Translations under genes and position numbers: made by a program
Assembly (NCBI GenBank): GCA_030386875.1
Contig: CM059556.1
Coordinates: 36,310,964-36,374,963 of the forward strand
Reading direction: 5' to 3'
DNA: 64,000 nucleotides
From: Morinoia aosen
Taxonomy: Eukaryota > Arthropoda > Malacostraca > Amphipoda > Talitridae
In this document: positions 35,183 to 47,067 of the stretch, piece after piece
How the letters are laid out: each line of letters opens with the position of its first letter
Numbering within the stretch: the first letter of the stretch is position 1
The notes under the pieces: model-generated
Databases searched by the model: none
What the model was told of the DNA's origin: nothing
What the model saw: only the letters and a program-made list of their open reading frames with translations

Positions 35183-35974
35183 AATTACGTCATTCTTTGT
35201 TACGCGCAGGAGAACCTCGGTGCTCTCTTCCAGTGCGTGTTGACACGGTCACAGCGTTTCCGCGGGTGTTGACGGTTGGTTTGGTTCGGTTGTGAAGAGC
35301 AGGAGAGGGTAATAGCCTCCTCTGCTTAAATACGTTTTCATCCCTCCTAATAAATATGAAAAATGAATTGCACGATAACATTTCACCTGGTATGAAAATG
35401 GTTATTTTTGAAATAGCACGAAAAAATTAAATATCAGTCATTTATACCGGTACCTGCTGGAGCAATTAACCTATTGTTACACATGTGGCTCAACACGCGG
35501 AGAACGTGCAAAGAATGCGAACGTCATGTGCAATATTCTAAACTTGAAACTGAAATATTTTTCCACGCTCAAAAACAATCCTAGAAAGGGTTACAGAGCC
35601 GCCAAAATTCCTTGGCAATATTTGTACTTGCTCAAAACAACAATCCTGGAATATTCTTGAGTGTGGCAAAATTCCTCGGAGCACACATATATAAATTTAA
35701 ACATACTGTCTATGAATAAGTATAAAAATCATCAATTGTATTATTTTTAGAGTCCAGTATCCTAACCCCAAATTATGTTTCAAGTTTTTTCACTTAGATA
35801 TCCTTTTGTTTTTTTTACAGCTCATCCAACTTTGCATTTCAATGGCATGAGAGGAGAATTTTACAAACTCGACTATCCTTTGTAACTTCTGTTGATCAGA
35901 ATATAATTGAACGAATGATCTCACCTTCAGCTCTCTTGATACGTACTCATGTTAAGCTTGGGCAATATTGTTAA
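35183..35974. other. Unique spacer
   Basis: No gene or repeat recognised. Confidence 0.45.
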
Positions 35975-36128
35975 ATGTTCTGTTATTAACCTCAATAAAC
36001 AGATTTGAACGTTATTGAGCGTCCATGCTATTACAATTTCGAACTAACATTCAAAATGAATTAGCCATTAACACTCCATTTAAATTTCCTATCTGAATGA
36101 AACAGAAGCACAGCACAATATTGAGTGC

Positions 36129-36796
36129 AATGTTTGTATACAACACTTACCATCACCCTGTATTTGTATATAACACTTACCCTCCCCCTGTATTTGTATA
36201 TATCACTTACCCTCACCCTGTATTTGTATATAACAGTTACCCTCATCCTACATTTGTCTATAACACTTACCCTCACTCTGTATTTGTATATAACACTCAC
36301 CCTCCCCCTGTTTTTTGTATAACACTTACCCTCACCCTATATTTGTATATAACACTTACCCTCACTCTTTATTTGTATATAACACTTACCCTCACTCTTT
36401 ATTCGTATACAACACTTACCCTTACCCTGTATAAGTATACAACACTTACCCTGCCTGACCCTGTATTTGTATATAACACTTACCCTCACCCTGTATTAGT
36501 ATGCAACACTTACCCTTACCCTGTATAAGTATACAACACTTACACTAACCCTGTATTTGTATATAACACTTACCCTCACCCTATAGTTTTATGCAACACT
36601 TACCCTCACCCTGTATTTGTATATAACACTTACCCTCACCCTATATTTGTATGCAACACTTACCCTCACCCTGTATTTGTATACAACACTTACCTTCACC
36701 CTGTATTTGTATACAACACTTACCCTCACCCTGTATTTGAAAACAATACAAACCCTCACCTTGTATTTATAAACATCACTTACCCTTAACCATATT
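36129..36796. repeat. 30-bp minisatellite in left palindrome arm, ~22 units
   Basis: The unit is TATTTGTATATAACACTTAC followed by CCTCACCCTG. The period of 30 leaves a 143-codon plus frame open as a ten-residue repeat. The same unit, inverted, is present in the other arm at 38525-38702. Confidence 0.95.
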
Positions 36797-36929
36797 TCTG
36801 TGCGATCTCACCATAGCCACTATTTCATTCCAGGCTGCTGAAATTCATTTCTTACGACGGAAACGCGACACAGGCCTCAAACTGGCTTGAAAAGCTTCTT
36901 TATTTGGCAGAAAAGTGAACATTACACCA

Positions 36930-37148
36930 CTACGAATGTGAACGCAAAACTCGACGCAGGATATTCGCAAACAGCAAACTAAAGTTTGCCTCTTTGAAAC
37001 AACGCATTGAAATAGAACCTTCAGTTGAGACTCGCCCTGTCTGTTCGCGTAGAAAGAACTCTGCAAGTCGTGCACTTTTTGTTACCAGACACTGGGAGCA
37101 TGAAAGGAAACTATCTCGAAGATTAAATACCAGGTTCTTACGGGGCAC
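36930..37148 (-). other. Frame shared with 38089-38379 by palindromic duplication
   Basis: Its product shares a stretch of about 50 residues (Cys-Ser-Gln-Cys through Leu-Arg-Arg-Val-Leu-Arg) with the plus-strand frame at 38089-38379, because the two lie in opposite arms of the palindrome. Overlapping frames on the other strand are shared too. No known domain is recognised. Preservation may only reflect recent duplication, so I do not call a gene. Confidence 0.15.
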
Positions 37149-38524
37149 AGACGCCTACCCTTCCCGCCGTAGCTGGCCGAGCTGCTTCCTGCATTTCCGA
37201 GAGCGAATCGCAGTTCTGCGGAGCTCATTACGGCCGATGAAAACGCATTACGGCCGATAAAAAAAGCGTTTATTCACTGCAGGAATCTTACAGGGTACAC
37301 GTGTCTCTGGCAACGGCCACAGTTCTTGTTAAAACATCTGTAAAATGAGCAAATGAAAAACGTTTTTGAAATACACGAGTTGAGCTTTTGAACATTTTAG
37401 GGGAACAGGAGCATATCTGTCGTTGAAATGTCATTTATAACAGGTGTTTAGTCCATTTAGTCCATTTAGTCACTGAAAGTTATACTTCCTGTATACTTGC
37501 AGTGATTTCAAGCATTTCCGAACTTATAGCACAACTCAATTTTCTACGTTTATTGTATCGAAATTGCATTTTAAGTTTGAGGGACAGTTTCTAGAAGGTC
37601 ACAAATTATTACTGGTGTTATATTCACTTCATTTCTCCATAAAGAAGTTGCCGTTATTAGCTAAGGCTGAATGCATCAAGAGGTATGAGAAATAGCGTGA
37701 ATATTATTAATATGACAACAGTAGCATTTAGAGTGCAAACAGTCCCTCAAACTAATAATTCACTTTTGCTCGGAAAAATGCAGTAAAATTTTGAGCTCTA
37801 CCATAAGTGCAGTTTTGCTGAATATCACTCTTAATTATACTGGAGGTATAACTTACCTCGATTAAATGAACTAAATACTTCTGATAAATGACATTTAAAT
37901 GGCAGATAAGTTCTTGTTCACTCTGAATGTTCACCTGCTCAACTCGGGTATTTTAAAAAAACGTTTTTCATTTGATCATTTTACAGAAGTTTTAACTGGA
38001 ACCGTGGCCGAGACATGTGTACGCTGCAAGATTCCTGCAGTAAATAAGCGATTTTTTCATCGGCCGTAATGCGTTTTCATCGGCCGTAATGAGCTCCGCA
38101 GAACTGCAATTCGCTCTCGGAAATGCAGGAAGCAGCTCGGCCAGCTACGGCGGGAAGGGTAGGCGTCTGTGTCCCGTAAGAACCTGGTATTTAATGTTCG
38201 AGATAGCATGCTCCCAGTGTCTGGTAACAAAAAGTGCACGACTTGCAGAGTTCTTTCTACGCGAACAGACAGGGCGAGTCTCAACTGAAGGTTCTATTTC
38301 AATGCGTTGTTTCAAGGAGGCAAACTTTAGTTTGCTGTTTGCGAATATTCTGCGTCGAGTTTTGCGTCCACTTTTGTAGTGGTGTAATGGTGTAATGTTC
38401 ACTTCTCTGCCAAATAAAGAATCTTTTCCAGCCAGTTTGATGCCAGTTGAACGTTTGCGTCGTAAGAAATGAATTTCAGCAGCCTGGAATGAAATAGTGG
38501 CTATGGAGAGATCGCACGGAAATA

Positions 38525-38702
38525 CATGGTGTGGATTAGTGTTGTATACAAATATCAGGGTGAGGGTAAGTGTTGTATACAAACACAGGGTGAGGGTTAT
38601 TGTTGTATACTAATACAGGAAGAGGATAAGTGTTATATTCAAATATAGGGAAAGGGTTGTATACAAACACAGGGTGAGGGTAAGTGTGCTATACAAATAC
38701 TG
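38525..38702. repeat. 30-bp minisatellite in right palindrome arm, ~6 units
   Basis: The inverse complement of the 36129-36796 unit, seen as CAGGGTGAGGGTAAGTGTTG followed by TATACAAATA. It has only about six units, against about twenty-two in the other arm. Confidence 0.93.
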
Positions 38703-38879
38703 CTTTCTACATTCTGCTTTGCTTCTGTTTCATTCAGAGAGGGAAATTATTATCAAGTCCTAATAGCATTTTCATTTTTGTATGTTGGTTAGAAATTATA
38801 ATATCTTGAACGCTGAATCATGTCCGAATCTCATCGTTAAAATTGATAACAGAATTGTTTTTACACTATCTACACCGTT

Positions 38880-39192
38880 GTAGCGATTCGGCCGGCAGCG
38901 TAATTTCTTCTGTCAACTTGGCTAAGTCGCATGCTGTTTTTTTAGTCCCAGCCCCGCAAGTTTAAGTTTTTCCTAGCAAATTTTCAGCACCTGCCTAACC
39001 TTAGAGGTCACGGATACTGATTCAGTATCTGATACTGATACACTAATACTTCCGAATACTGATACACTGATACTGATTCTTCATTATCTACTTGAAAACA
39101 AAATTTCAACGGAAGTATTACGGCCTATATATTACATCATGCAGCGTAGCCAAGTCGATAAAACTTTTGCACCGGGTGTACCGCTACACCAA
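38880..39192. repeat. Inverted repeat around TCTGTCAACTTGGCTA (possible MITE)
   Basis: TTGTAGCGATTCGGCCGGCA and CTGTCAACTTGGCTAAGTCG (38878-38935) are matched in inverse complement by TAGCCAAGTCGATAAAAC and CCGGGTGTACCGCTACACCA (about 39147-39192). A single related arm lies at about 60945-61015. The loop holds a short GATACTGATACACT repeat (39012-39080). Confidence 0.6.
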
Positions 39193-39363
39193 CTTAATTT
39201 TATTTTTAATCCGCCACCTTGCGAGGACCCGAGCCGTGCCTCTCATGTTGCGCGCCTCAAAACTCCCTCAAATTTTGGCGCTGATTTCGCCGCTCTGAGC
39301 GAGACAGATTTTGTATCGCGCGATCCTCCTTAGGGCAGAATATCAGCGATACATGCACAGGGT

Positions 39364-39925
39364 GTCCGCTAAGAAAGTAGCCGCTTTAAAAATGCTGTAC
39401 TTTGTAAAATATTAGTGCTTGAAGGCTGAAATAGGTTTATGTGAAAAGATGATTTGAACTTCTTTTTTATTTCAATAATTTTGTTTATTTGGCATGCTTT
39501 TACAGTAAATGAGACATTCATCACTAAAATTTATGATATCCGACAGTATTAGATCAGAACGACTCATGTTTTATATCCTACGGGGGAATAATAACATCGG
39601 GTCTTCATCCTGCGGGGAGATTTCTTGATGACATTGCATTTTATGGGGTTTTAAATATACTTCTTTTCAGAAATAAAATTACAGCAGTTTTCATTACATG
39701 AGTCTCAGCAGACAATTTTCTCACTGATTTCATTTTATCATCGTAAAATAAATTCCTAAAAATGTAATTCTGGTTTCTATCCTTCTCATACGCCAAGTAG
39801 ACAAAATTATTTAAATAAAATAAAACTTCAAAACCTACTCATTTCAATACGGTCTATTCCAGTCTTCTTGCCCTAACAATTTTACAAACTCCTGCATTTT
39901 AAATCGACTACTTTCTTAGCGAAAT
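39364..39925. repeat. ~560-bp palindrome (foldback or MITE-like)
   Basis: GCTAAGAAAGTAG at 39368 pairs with CTACTTTCTTAGC ending at 39920. TTTGTAAAAT at 39401 pairs with ATTTTACAAA ending at 39888. TTTATTTCAATAATTTTGTT at about 39466 pairs with a diverged complement ending near 39820. The paired sums stay at 79285-79289, so the arms are nearly collinear around a centre at 39644. Divergence increases inward. The outer end CAGGGTGTCCGCTAAGAAAG has the look of a DNA-transposon terminus, but no target-site duplication was found. Confidence 0.85.
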
Positions 39926-40914
39926 TTCTCTCAAAGCTTCGTTCCTGAACTTTGTTTATTTTGTCACGAAGCATCGATTACTCCCTGGCAGAATGAGCTT
40001 GTAATGAATAGAAACATTGGTGCGACACAGTGGCATTAAATCTGACTGCGCAACTGCGAATCCAGAAGTAAAATTCAGTAAAAATTCAGTAATTTCCATG
40101 AAGCGATTGTCGGAGAATGTATACGTGAGAAGTTTTTCTATGCTAGTGAATAAATCCGATGAATTACAATTTTAAAAATGTATTTGAATTTTAAACCGGT
40201 ACATCACAGGTAATTAAAAGCTAACGAGCAGCTCAGCTTTATACGTAATCAGATCGTTTAAAGTATATATTATTTCTAAATTATTTAATTATTATAAAAA
40301 CACTCGCTACGAAGAATTTCGGCGTCAGAGTCAATTTACCTGCTTTAATGAGTTTTCAGAGTCGATTTGGCTACTTTTCGTAAAATGTGGAAATTAATGC
40401 GCTCTCTTACAAAGTTTTAGCGAGGCTTCCACGAATCCCAACTGATTCATAAACAGCGAGCGTCATCCCACAAAACTTAGTCCCATTGTTCACGCCACCG
40501 CAATTTAATTACATAGAATCTATATCGAAACTCCGTCTTGCTGCAGCCAACACACGCTGCCACCTCCACCGCTACGACCACCTAAATTTTTGGAATATAC
40601 GCCTCAGGAAAGTAAAATGCTGTCGGAAAATATGACGGGTTACCATTTCTGGCAACGCGGCTTGCAGAGCTGGCAGCTTGTGCACCACGAGAATATTCTT
40701 GACTTTCCAAAATTTCCTGTACGTTAGTTACATGGTTTTAAAAAGTCAAAAACCGCGTGAATTTTGCAGTTAATCAGCTCATAAATAATTGTCACATGTG
40801 CAGCACATTTGTTGCTTGTGCTTTTTTTTAGTTAGCAGAAGAATGTAGCATTACTTATTATATTTGTAATGCAGAAAGCATTTATGAGCCCCGTAGGTGC
40901 ACTGCTGCAGTGGC
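39926..40914. other. Unique spacer
   Basis: No gene or array seen. 40420-40640 is somewhat less AT-rich. Confidence 0.45.
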
Positions 40915-41205
40915 ACAAGATCTGAGCTGAAAGATTAAGCTAGATGTTAGTTTAAGCCTTCCTAACCGCTACTGAGGCGTTCCAAAAAAAGGAAGGAGGA
41001 TGGCATCATTGAGTATGGACTTAAAGGGAATGCAGAATCTAAGCGCAAGGTACATAGAAACAGTATGTTTAGAAAGCAGTTTATGAAGCAAGATAACAGT
41101 TGTGGAAGAAAAAGTAGGTGCTGAAAAACAGGACAGCAGTGACCCGAAAAATATAGTTCTTAAGAAAACAAAAAACATTGTATTTCACCATAACGAATGC
41201 CTACT
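40915..41205 (-). repeat. Dispersed repeat, copy 2 (partner at 15660-15945)
   Basis: Read on the minus strand it gives TTTTTCGGGTCACTGCTGTC, ATCTTGCTTCATAAAC, TTAGATTCTGCATTCCCTTT and AGTCCATACTCAATGATG, matching the other locus in order. A 69-codon minus-strand frame lies here but is not kept open in the other copy. Confidence 0.6.
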
Positions 41206-41351
41206 TAACTCTCAGCTCGGGATCTGGCCTGAAAATTAGCAGGCTGTCTGCCTCGTACAAATGCAAAAGTACATAATCGTCAGCTGCTGCCTGTCTTTGG
41301 TAAAGCTGTCTGCTTTAAACTACCCTCGGTGAGAGCCTGCCAGTTTCGAGT

Positions 41352-41371
41352 TTTGTTTGTTTGTTTGTTTA
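41352..41371. repeat. (TTTG)n microsatellite
   Basis: About five TTTG units in a row. Confidence 0.85.
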
Positions 41372-41564
41372 ATTCCCTCACGAGTCAAACATGGCCAATC
41401 TCCATCGCGAATTAAACTCGGGATTTTTACTTTCATTTCTGACAAAATTGAAAGTGATCGAATTGTGACCGAGCGCAGTGTTTCAAATCGGTGTGAGAGT
41501 TGTTAGTGATGGTTAATCAAATCTCCCTGCACATCCAAGAGTTTAATTCATATAACACGACTAC

Positions 41565-41780
41565 CCCGCTGTCACTGAAGTCTGTTTCGACCACTTGCCA
41601 AAATTTCCATTGTTTCCAACGCAAAATTATTCTCAACAATATATCCAAGAGCCGAATCCAACAATATATCCAAGAGCAGACGTATTCTAACACTGCTGGC
41701 CACTGAAAGCTGTTTCGTAGCAGTTGACAAAATTTTCATTTATGTCCTCGTCAAATACATTCAACGACAGCCGCTTTAAG
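41565..41780. repeat. Diverged ~132-bp duplication plus 25-bp duplication
   Basis: CACTGAAGTCTGTTTCGACC at about 41572 resembles CACTGAAAGCTGTTTCGTAG at about 41702, each followed by a CAAAATTTYCATT word. Between them CAACAATATATCCAAGAGC occurs twice, 25 bp apart. Confidence 0.65.
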
Positions 41781-42289
41781 AATAGGTATTTACGTCGTTT
41801 AAATACTTCTCTTCCGTGTAGTTTTATTTTTATTTCTTGAGTTGATGAAAAATATTTTTTCCTGCAGACTGACTGGCAAAGGCAGCTTTTGATTCAAAAC
41901 CAGTTCATTGTTCTCACGCCTCTCAAGTATTATATCTTTTGTTCTCTTTTTTTAGTATGAAACAGGATTGTTTTACATAGGTATGATATCAGGCGGCCTG
42001 TACTGAAGCTCATATTTCCTCTGTATCTCCCAGCATATTTTTATATCACAGGCCCAAATCAACCATCCAATAATCCCCCTCAGCACAGCAGGCAATCAAC
42101 ACCTTAAAACGACGTCAACGCCATTAGGACAACTTTTGTCGGACACCCAATTAAATAACTATCCTAGTCTTGCAAATGGTCAAAGTTCATTTCTTAGTCA
42201 GCCACCTGCACCAGCAATACGTATTTGGTATTTGTTGCTGACACCACTCTTTCAAAATCACCTGCCATTTCGGTCTTTCTATCTCCCTC

Positions 42290-42330
42290 ACTCTCTCTCT
42301 CTCTCTCTCTCTCTTGCCCTCTCTCTCGAC
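42290..42330. repeat. (CT)n microsatellite
   Basis: An uninterrupted CT run is followed by a second short CT run after TTGCC. Confidence 0.9.
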
Positions 42331-42717
42331 CGACAGACTCAGTTGCAGCTTATGAAACCAACGTATTTTCTTTTAGAGTTGGAATTTCAAGAAACTTTCT
42401 TCAACTAATGCCAGACCGATTCTGCCAATTCTCCCTACTTATGGCTTTCAATTTTTTAACTATCAAATAATGTGCTATTTTGGGCCGTTTTGATTCTTCT
42501 CTTCTACGGAAAGTTGAAATAATTCAAGCCTAATTTTCTGACACCTTTTCTACACCTGAAAAAGAGGTGGAGTGCATGAAAAGAATGGTATTTGTCCCGC
42601 AAAGTAAGTCATTTGTCAACGAAAGGTCAAGGATCCCATTCGTTAAATATTGAGCAACAACGAGCGTTAATTTCCGTCATGCATGTGGAACAATGAGCTT
42701 AAAACAGAAAAATTGCA

Positions 42718-42965
42718 GCGCTTTTCATGACTACCTAAAGCCTTAATGCCATATTTTTGCTCGTACAGTAAACTGAACGATAATTAAGCGAGTATTTACC
42801 GGCTGTGAAAGCCAGACTGAACTACCGCAGCGCAATTCGTGACTGGTTAAAAACTGCACGCGATATTTCCGCCTATGCAATACACTAGGTTCAAATCAAG
42901 CGGGTATTTATCGGTAGTGAAAGCTGGTACATACCGGACTAAACAGCCCCCAGTATTTACTGGTT
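42718..42965. repeat. ~110-bp tandem duplication, 2 copies
   Basis: AAGCGAGTATTTACCGGCTG (about 42786) is repeated as AAGCGGGTATTTATCGGTAG (about 42897), with GCGCTTTTCATGACTA and GCGCAATTCGTGACTG as earlier matching words in the same register. Confidence 0.75.
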
Positions 42966-44344
42966 AGAATGCGAGTCTTTTCTCGTGGTTTCCTCGAAGA
43001 ACGTCTTTTATGTTGGAAGTTTGGCTCCAACAGAGGAGAAGAATTCTTACTTTGAGTAAAGTTCCTGAACTTTCATAGCTTTTTTGTTTCCTACTGCGGT
43101 TACCGCAAGCGTCAGTGAAGCCCAATAGCAAACAGTATGAATGCACGCAAAATAATAAGAGTACTCATAACAACTTCATTTCTGATTATTTTTAGGTCAA
43201 GGTTTCTTACAGCTAATTTTCAAACACTCATGTCTAAAGAATATAAACAAAAAATATTGAGTTTCTCTGAAAATTCTGAGCCTGTTTTATTAGTAAAAAA
43301 CTTTAAATGGACGTAAAAATTTCTCAGCTAGCAACGACATTTGCCCGCCTATCAACTAACTGAATAGTCATCAGCGCTGAATTTTGCTAGTTTGAATTGG
43401 AAGTAAAACCAATTTATTCTAAGTCTGTTTAAACCGTTGAATGTTTTTCCTTCAATGAGTGTTTCAGAGGAAAATGTATGAAAAATTTACAAAGAAAAAT
43501 ATAAGAGGGTGCAACTTTGGGAGAACGGAACAGTTGAGGTAAGACATCGCAGCTAAGTTGAAGTAGTCAGGAGACATGTGTTGGCGCATCGTCGTGATGA
43601 ACTGCCTGCTTCCTCCTCACAAACATCGTCTTCAACTGCTAGATTACCTGATCCAAATTAGATAGTTTACGACGATACCCATGAAAATTCATGGCTTGAT
43701 TTTGTGGAAAAACCTCACAGTGAATAGTGGTTGTGAAATAAATCCAAATCCACAGGACAGCTTTCTCTTAGTGGCTGTTTTATTGGTCGCTGTTGTACGG
43801 TATTTTTACGTCTGCCATTTTTTGAGCTTCTATTATTTTTCACGCGGGGTATTTTTTATAGTTCGTTATTAATTGTGTTCGTTATATTTTATGCACGTTA
43901 TTATTAATTGTCGGTTTTCATATACGTTATTTTTATTTGTCTTTTTCTGTCCGTTATTCTTGATTTTTTTCTGCTAAGTCTTTGCAAGCAAAGATATGTT
44001 CTAAACGTAAATATTTTCTTCGGTCTTGACGGATAAAAGAATTAGCAATCGAATGTGAAATTTTATTAGTTTATGTAACAAATATTGAATTATATCCATA
44101 CAATTAAAAATTATTCAGGGAAAAACAAAATTAGTTCATGTATATTCTGAAGCGTCATCAGTGTTTTAAATAAGTAATAAGATTGTATACGTTTTTATTA
44201 TTGGTGTTTTCCATGTTATTTTATTACAATACTTTTTTTTCGAAATCGATCAAAATTTTCCTTGCCTAATTAATATTTAAATTTACCCACTTGACTAGCA
44301 CCATCACTGCAACTCGTTAGTCGAATGAATAATAAGAACACTTT
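42966..44344. other. Mostly unique AT-rich sequence
   Basis: At 43860-43970 a CGTTATTATTAATTGT-like word recurs four or five times at about 25-30 bp, a decayed repeat. Otherwise nothing was recognised. Confidence 0.4.
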
Positions 44345-44640
44345 ATAAGGAAGAAACATGCCCGTATCTACCCTCGTTCAATGAAAGGCATGAGGTCACA
44401 TCCGACCCTCATTCGGTAAAAGCCTTTATCAGTTACCCTCGATCTATAAGGACATGCCCGCATCTACCTTCGCACAACAAAAGGACATGCCCATTTCTAC
44501 CCTGCCTCAAAAAGGACCATGCCTACTTCTACGCTCGCTCAATAAGGAACATACCCATATCAACCCTCGCCCAATACAGAACATCCCCATTTCTACCTTC
44601 GGCCAATAAGGGACATGCCCACTTCTACCGTCGCTCAAAG
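44345..44640. repeat. Degenerate ~35-bp minisatellite, ~8 units
   Basis: AGGACATGCCCATTTCTACC with CTCGCTCAATA is the consensus core. Units vary by indels and substitutions. Confidence 0.82.
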
Positions 44641-44934
44641 ATAGACAAGAAAGCGTAGAGGTTCATTAGAAAAAATCGCAGCTCAGACAAAATTGCGAGC
44701 TGCTGCCCAAATTCTGGATCACAATAGCAGGCGTTTGAAGGGTTTACTAGCTCGATAAATATATTTAAGGCACCGAAAATTGCAAGGCGAGCCGTGCATG
44801 CCAGGCGTCTTTATGGATAAACTTGTTCAGAAGTGTGCTCATAAAGTGGCGCAACTTTCAAAGTATGCAAGAAATTGTGCCGCTAAGCGCTTGTGGGTGC
44901 CAGCTTTGTGGTAATTCAGCTTGTGCAAAACATG

Positions 44935-45225
44935 CGTGAAATTCAATAGCGAAACTCTCGTAAAATTCATTAGCGAAACTCGCGGTCTGTGAACTCCACG
45001 TATAGAGGATAGTAATAACTAAAAGATTAGTGATAATGCTATCAGAGGAAATTTATACTCATGAATAGAAATGACTTTTGAATCTTCAAACTCTACATAT
45101 ATATTAAATAACTTTTAAATCGTGTAACTCCATATAAATAGGACGATAATTACTTAAAGGTTAATAATACTGCTATGGGAGTGAATTTAAACTCACGAAT
45201 CATAATGACTTTTGGATTTTGTTGC
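44935..45225. repeat. Local duplications of ~27 and ~133 bp
   Basis: AAATTCAATAGCGAAACTC is repeated 27 bp on. GTGAACTCCACGTATAGAGG near 44987 is repeated in diverged form near 45120, and both are followed by AATAATTACT-, TGCTATSRGAG- and ACTCAYGAAT-type words. Confidence 0.7.
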
Positions 45226-45585
45226 ACAAATAGAATCGATTCAGTTTTAGCTCCAAATGTTAGACGAAAGTAAGACATGGTGCACGTATTTACGTCAGAC
45301 TGCCACTTTGCTATTGCGAATATCTAGTGTAGAGACAATTTTTATGCATTATAAATTAGGCCATTTCAGTTTGAAAACTAATTTCTTTGACCGTGTGTGT
45401 ATTTGTACTAACGTTTATTGAATTATTTTATTGGATATTGTTCCCCACCTATTAGCGTACCAATGTTACATATATTGCATTAGAGTAAAACGGACTTTGT
45501 GAATGATGCTATGTACAGCTGGTGTGCTGAGCTGGTTCACTATACTCGAGTTGGACTGTGGCTCACCGTAATCCTCAGGTCATCG
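45226..45585. other. Unique spacer
   Basis: Nothing recognised. Confidence 0.45.
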
Positions 45586-46482
45586 TACCAATATTCCTAA
45601 GTATACTAGGCATACATTCTCAGCACGTATTCTGAGTACATATTTTCAGTATACAGTCTCAGTGTAAATTTCCAATATATATTCTCAGTATACATTATCA
45701 GCATATATTCTCAGTATACATTCTCAGTATACATTAACAGCATAACTTCTCAGTATACATTATCAGCATATATTCTTAGGATACATTCTCAGTATTCATT
45801 AACAGCATACATTCTCAGTATACATTATCAGCATATATTCTCAGTATACATTATCAGCATATATTCTTAGTATACATTCTCAGAATACATTATCAGGATA
45901 TATTCTCAGTATACATTCTCAGTATACATTAACAGCGTACATTCTCAGTATACATTATCAGCATATATTCTCAGTATACATTATCAGCATATATTCTTAG
46001 TATACATTCTCAGTATACATTATCAGCATGTATTCTCAGTAAACATTCTCGATATACATTCTCAGTATACATTATCAGCATATATTCTCAGTATACATTC
46101 TCAGTATACATTATCAGCATACATTCTCAGTATACATTATCAGCATATATTCTTAGTATACATTCTCAGTATACATTATCCCCATGTATTCTCAGTAAAC
46201 ATTCTCGATATACATTCTCAGTATGCATTAGCAGTATACATTGTCACCATATATTCTCAGTATACATTCTCGACATACATTCTCAGTATGCATTATCGGT
46301 ATACATTATCAGCATACATTATCAGTATACATTCTCGATATACATTCTCACTATACATTCTCATTATACATTCTCTGTATATCATTATCAGTATATATTC
46401 TCAGGATACATTCTCGATATACATTCTCAGTATGCATTATCAGTATACATTATCAGCATACATTCTCAGGGCACATTCTCAC
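45586..46482. repeat. 13-bp minisatellite with 26/39-bp super-repeats, ~69 units
   Basis: Variants TCTCAGTATACAT, TATCAGCATATAT and TCTTAGTATACAT alternate. A twelve-unit block containing CATGTATTCTCAGTAAACAT recurs near 46027 and 46183, 156 bp apart. Plus frames of about 100 codons at the right end arise from the repeat. Confidence 0.96.
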
Positions 46483-47067
46483 CCTCTACATCATACAGTA
46501 TACTTTCGTAAATATAAAATCCGGGATCCTCTCTCTGCCACAGTAAAACTTGGGATTATCTTTACCCAGTATAGAAGTCGGGTTGCATTTGTTTTGTTAA
46601 ATACATGAGTTGTTCTTTTATAATGCAAATTTTAAACTCACTCCTTCACTTTTTGTAATATTCAGGTTATTTTCCCACGCATACGAATATTTTTCCACTT
46701 AGTAAAATAACTTTATTGCTCACCCACTCGGTAAACTGCTCATGGTACCCTCACACACATGTAATACCCACATTGCTCTCCCATACAGCAAAGTGTTCAG
46801 TACAACCTAAGCCAAAATACTTTATGTGATATTAAATGCAAGATCAATACTCGGTTGGCTTTAGAAAACTGATCGTATAGAAAAAATGCTGAAATGTTAC
46901 TATCTTTTTTGATTTTATAATCTGGTCTTTCCACAGCAACGTTCATATACGAGTACCTGTGACCTTCAAATAAATTAAATTATTGACATTTAAATTAGCT
47001 TCATCGGCTCCTGGAGAGCGAAGGTTAGTGTAGCTAAGGGCGACAACCGAATTATATTTGATGGGGA
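46483..47067. other. Unique spacer
   Basis: Nothing recognised. Confidence 0.45.

Larger units (their letters stand above)
35975..38857. repeat. ~2.9-kb palindrome with minisatellite in both arms
   Basis: The arms pair from about 35975/38857 inwards to a centre near 37662. Paired words include CCATAGCCACTATTTCATTC (36811) with its complement ending at 38506, TTAAATACCAGGTTCTTACG (about 37123) with its complement ending near 38194, and AGTTTGAGGGAC (37574) with GTCCCTCAAACT (37742). Sums of paired positions stay at 75317-75327, so the inner 850 bp of each arm is almost free of net indels. The innermost part and the outer flanks are more diverged. The arms differ in length because a 30-bp minisatellite is much longer in the left arm. 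It could be a foldback-type transposon or an inverted duplication. Confidence 0.92.

Noticed and set aside
36129-36796. Telomere-like or interstitial telomeric repeat (CCCTCACCCT words)
   Set aside because: The period is 30 bp and the rest of the unit is unrelated to known telomere repeats such as TTAGG or TTAGGG.
42880-42960. tRNA-like AGGTTCAAATC word
   Set aside because: No matching acceptor stem, D-arm or anticodon arm could be found at tRNA spacing. The word lies in a diverged 110-bp duplication.
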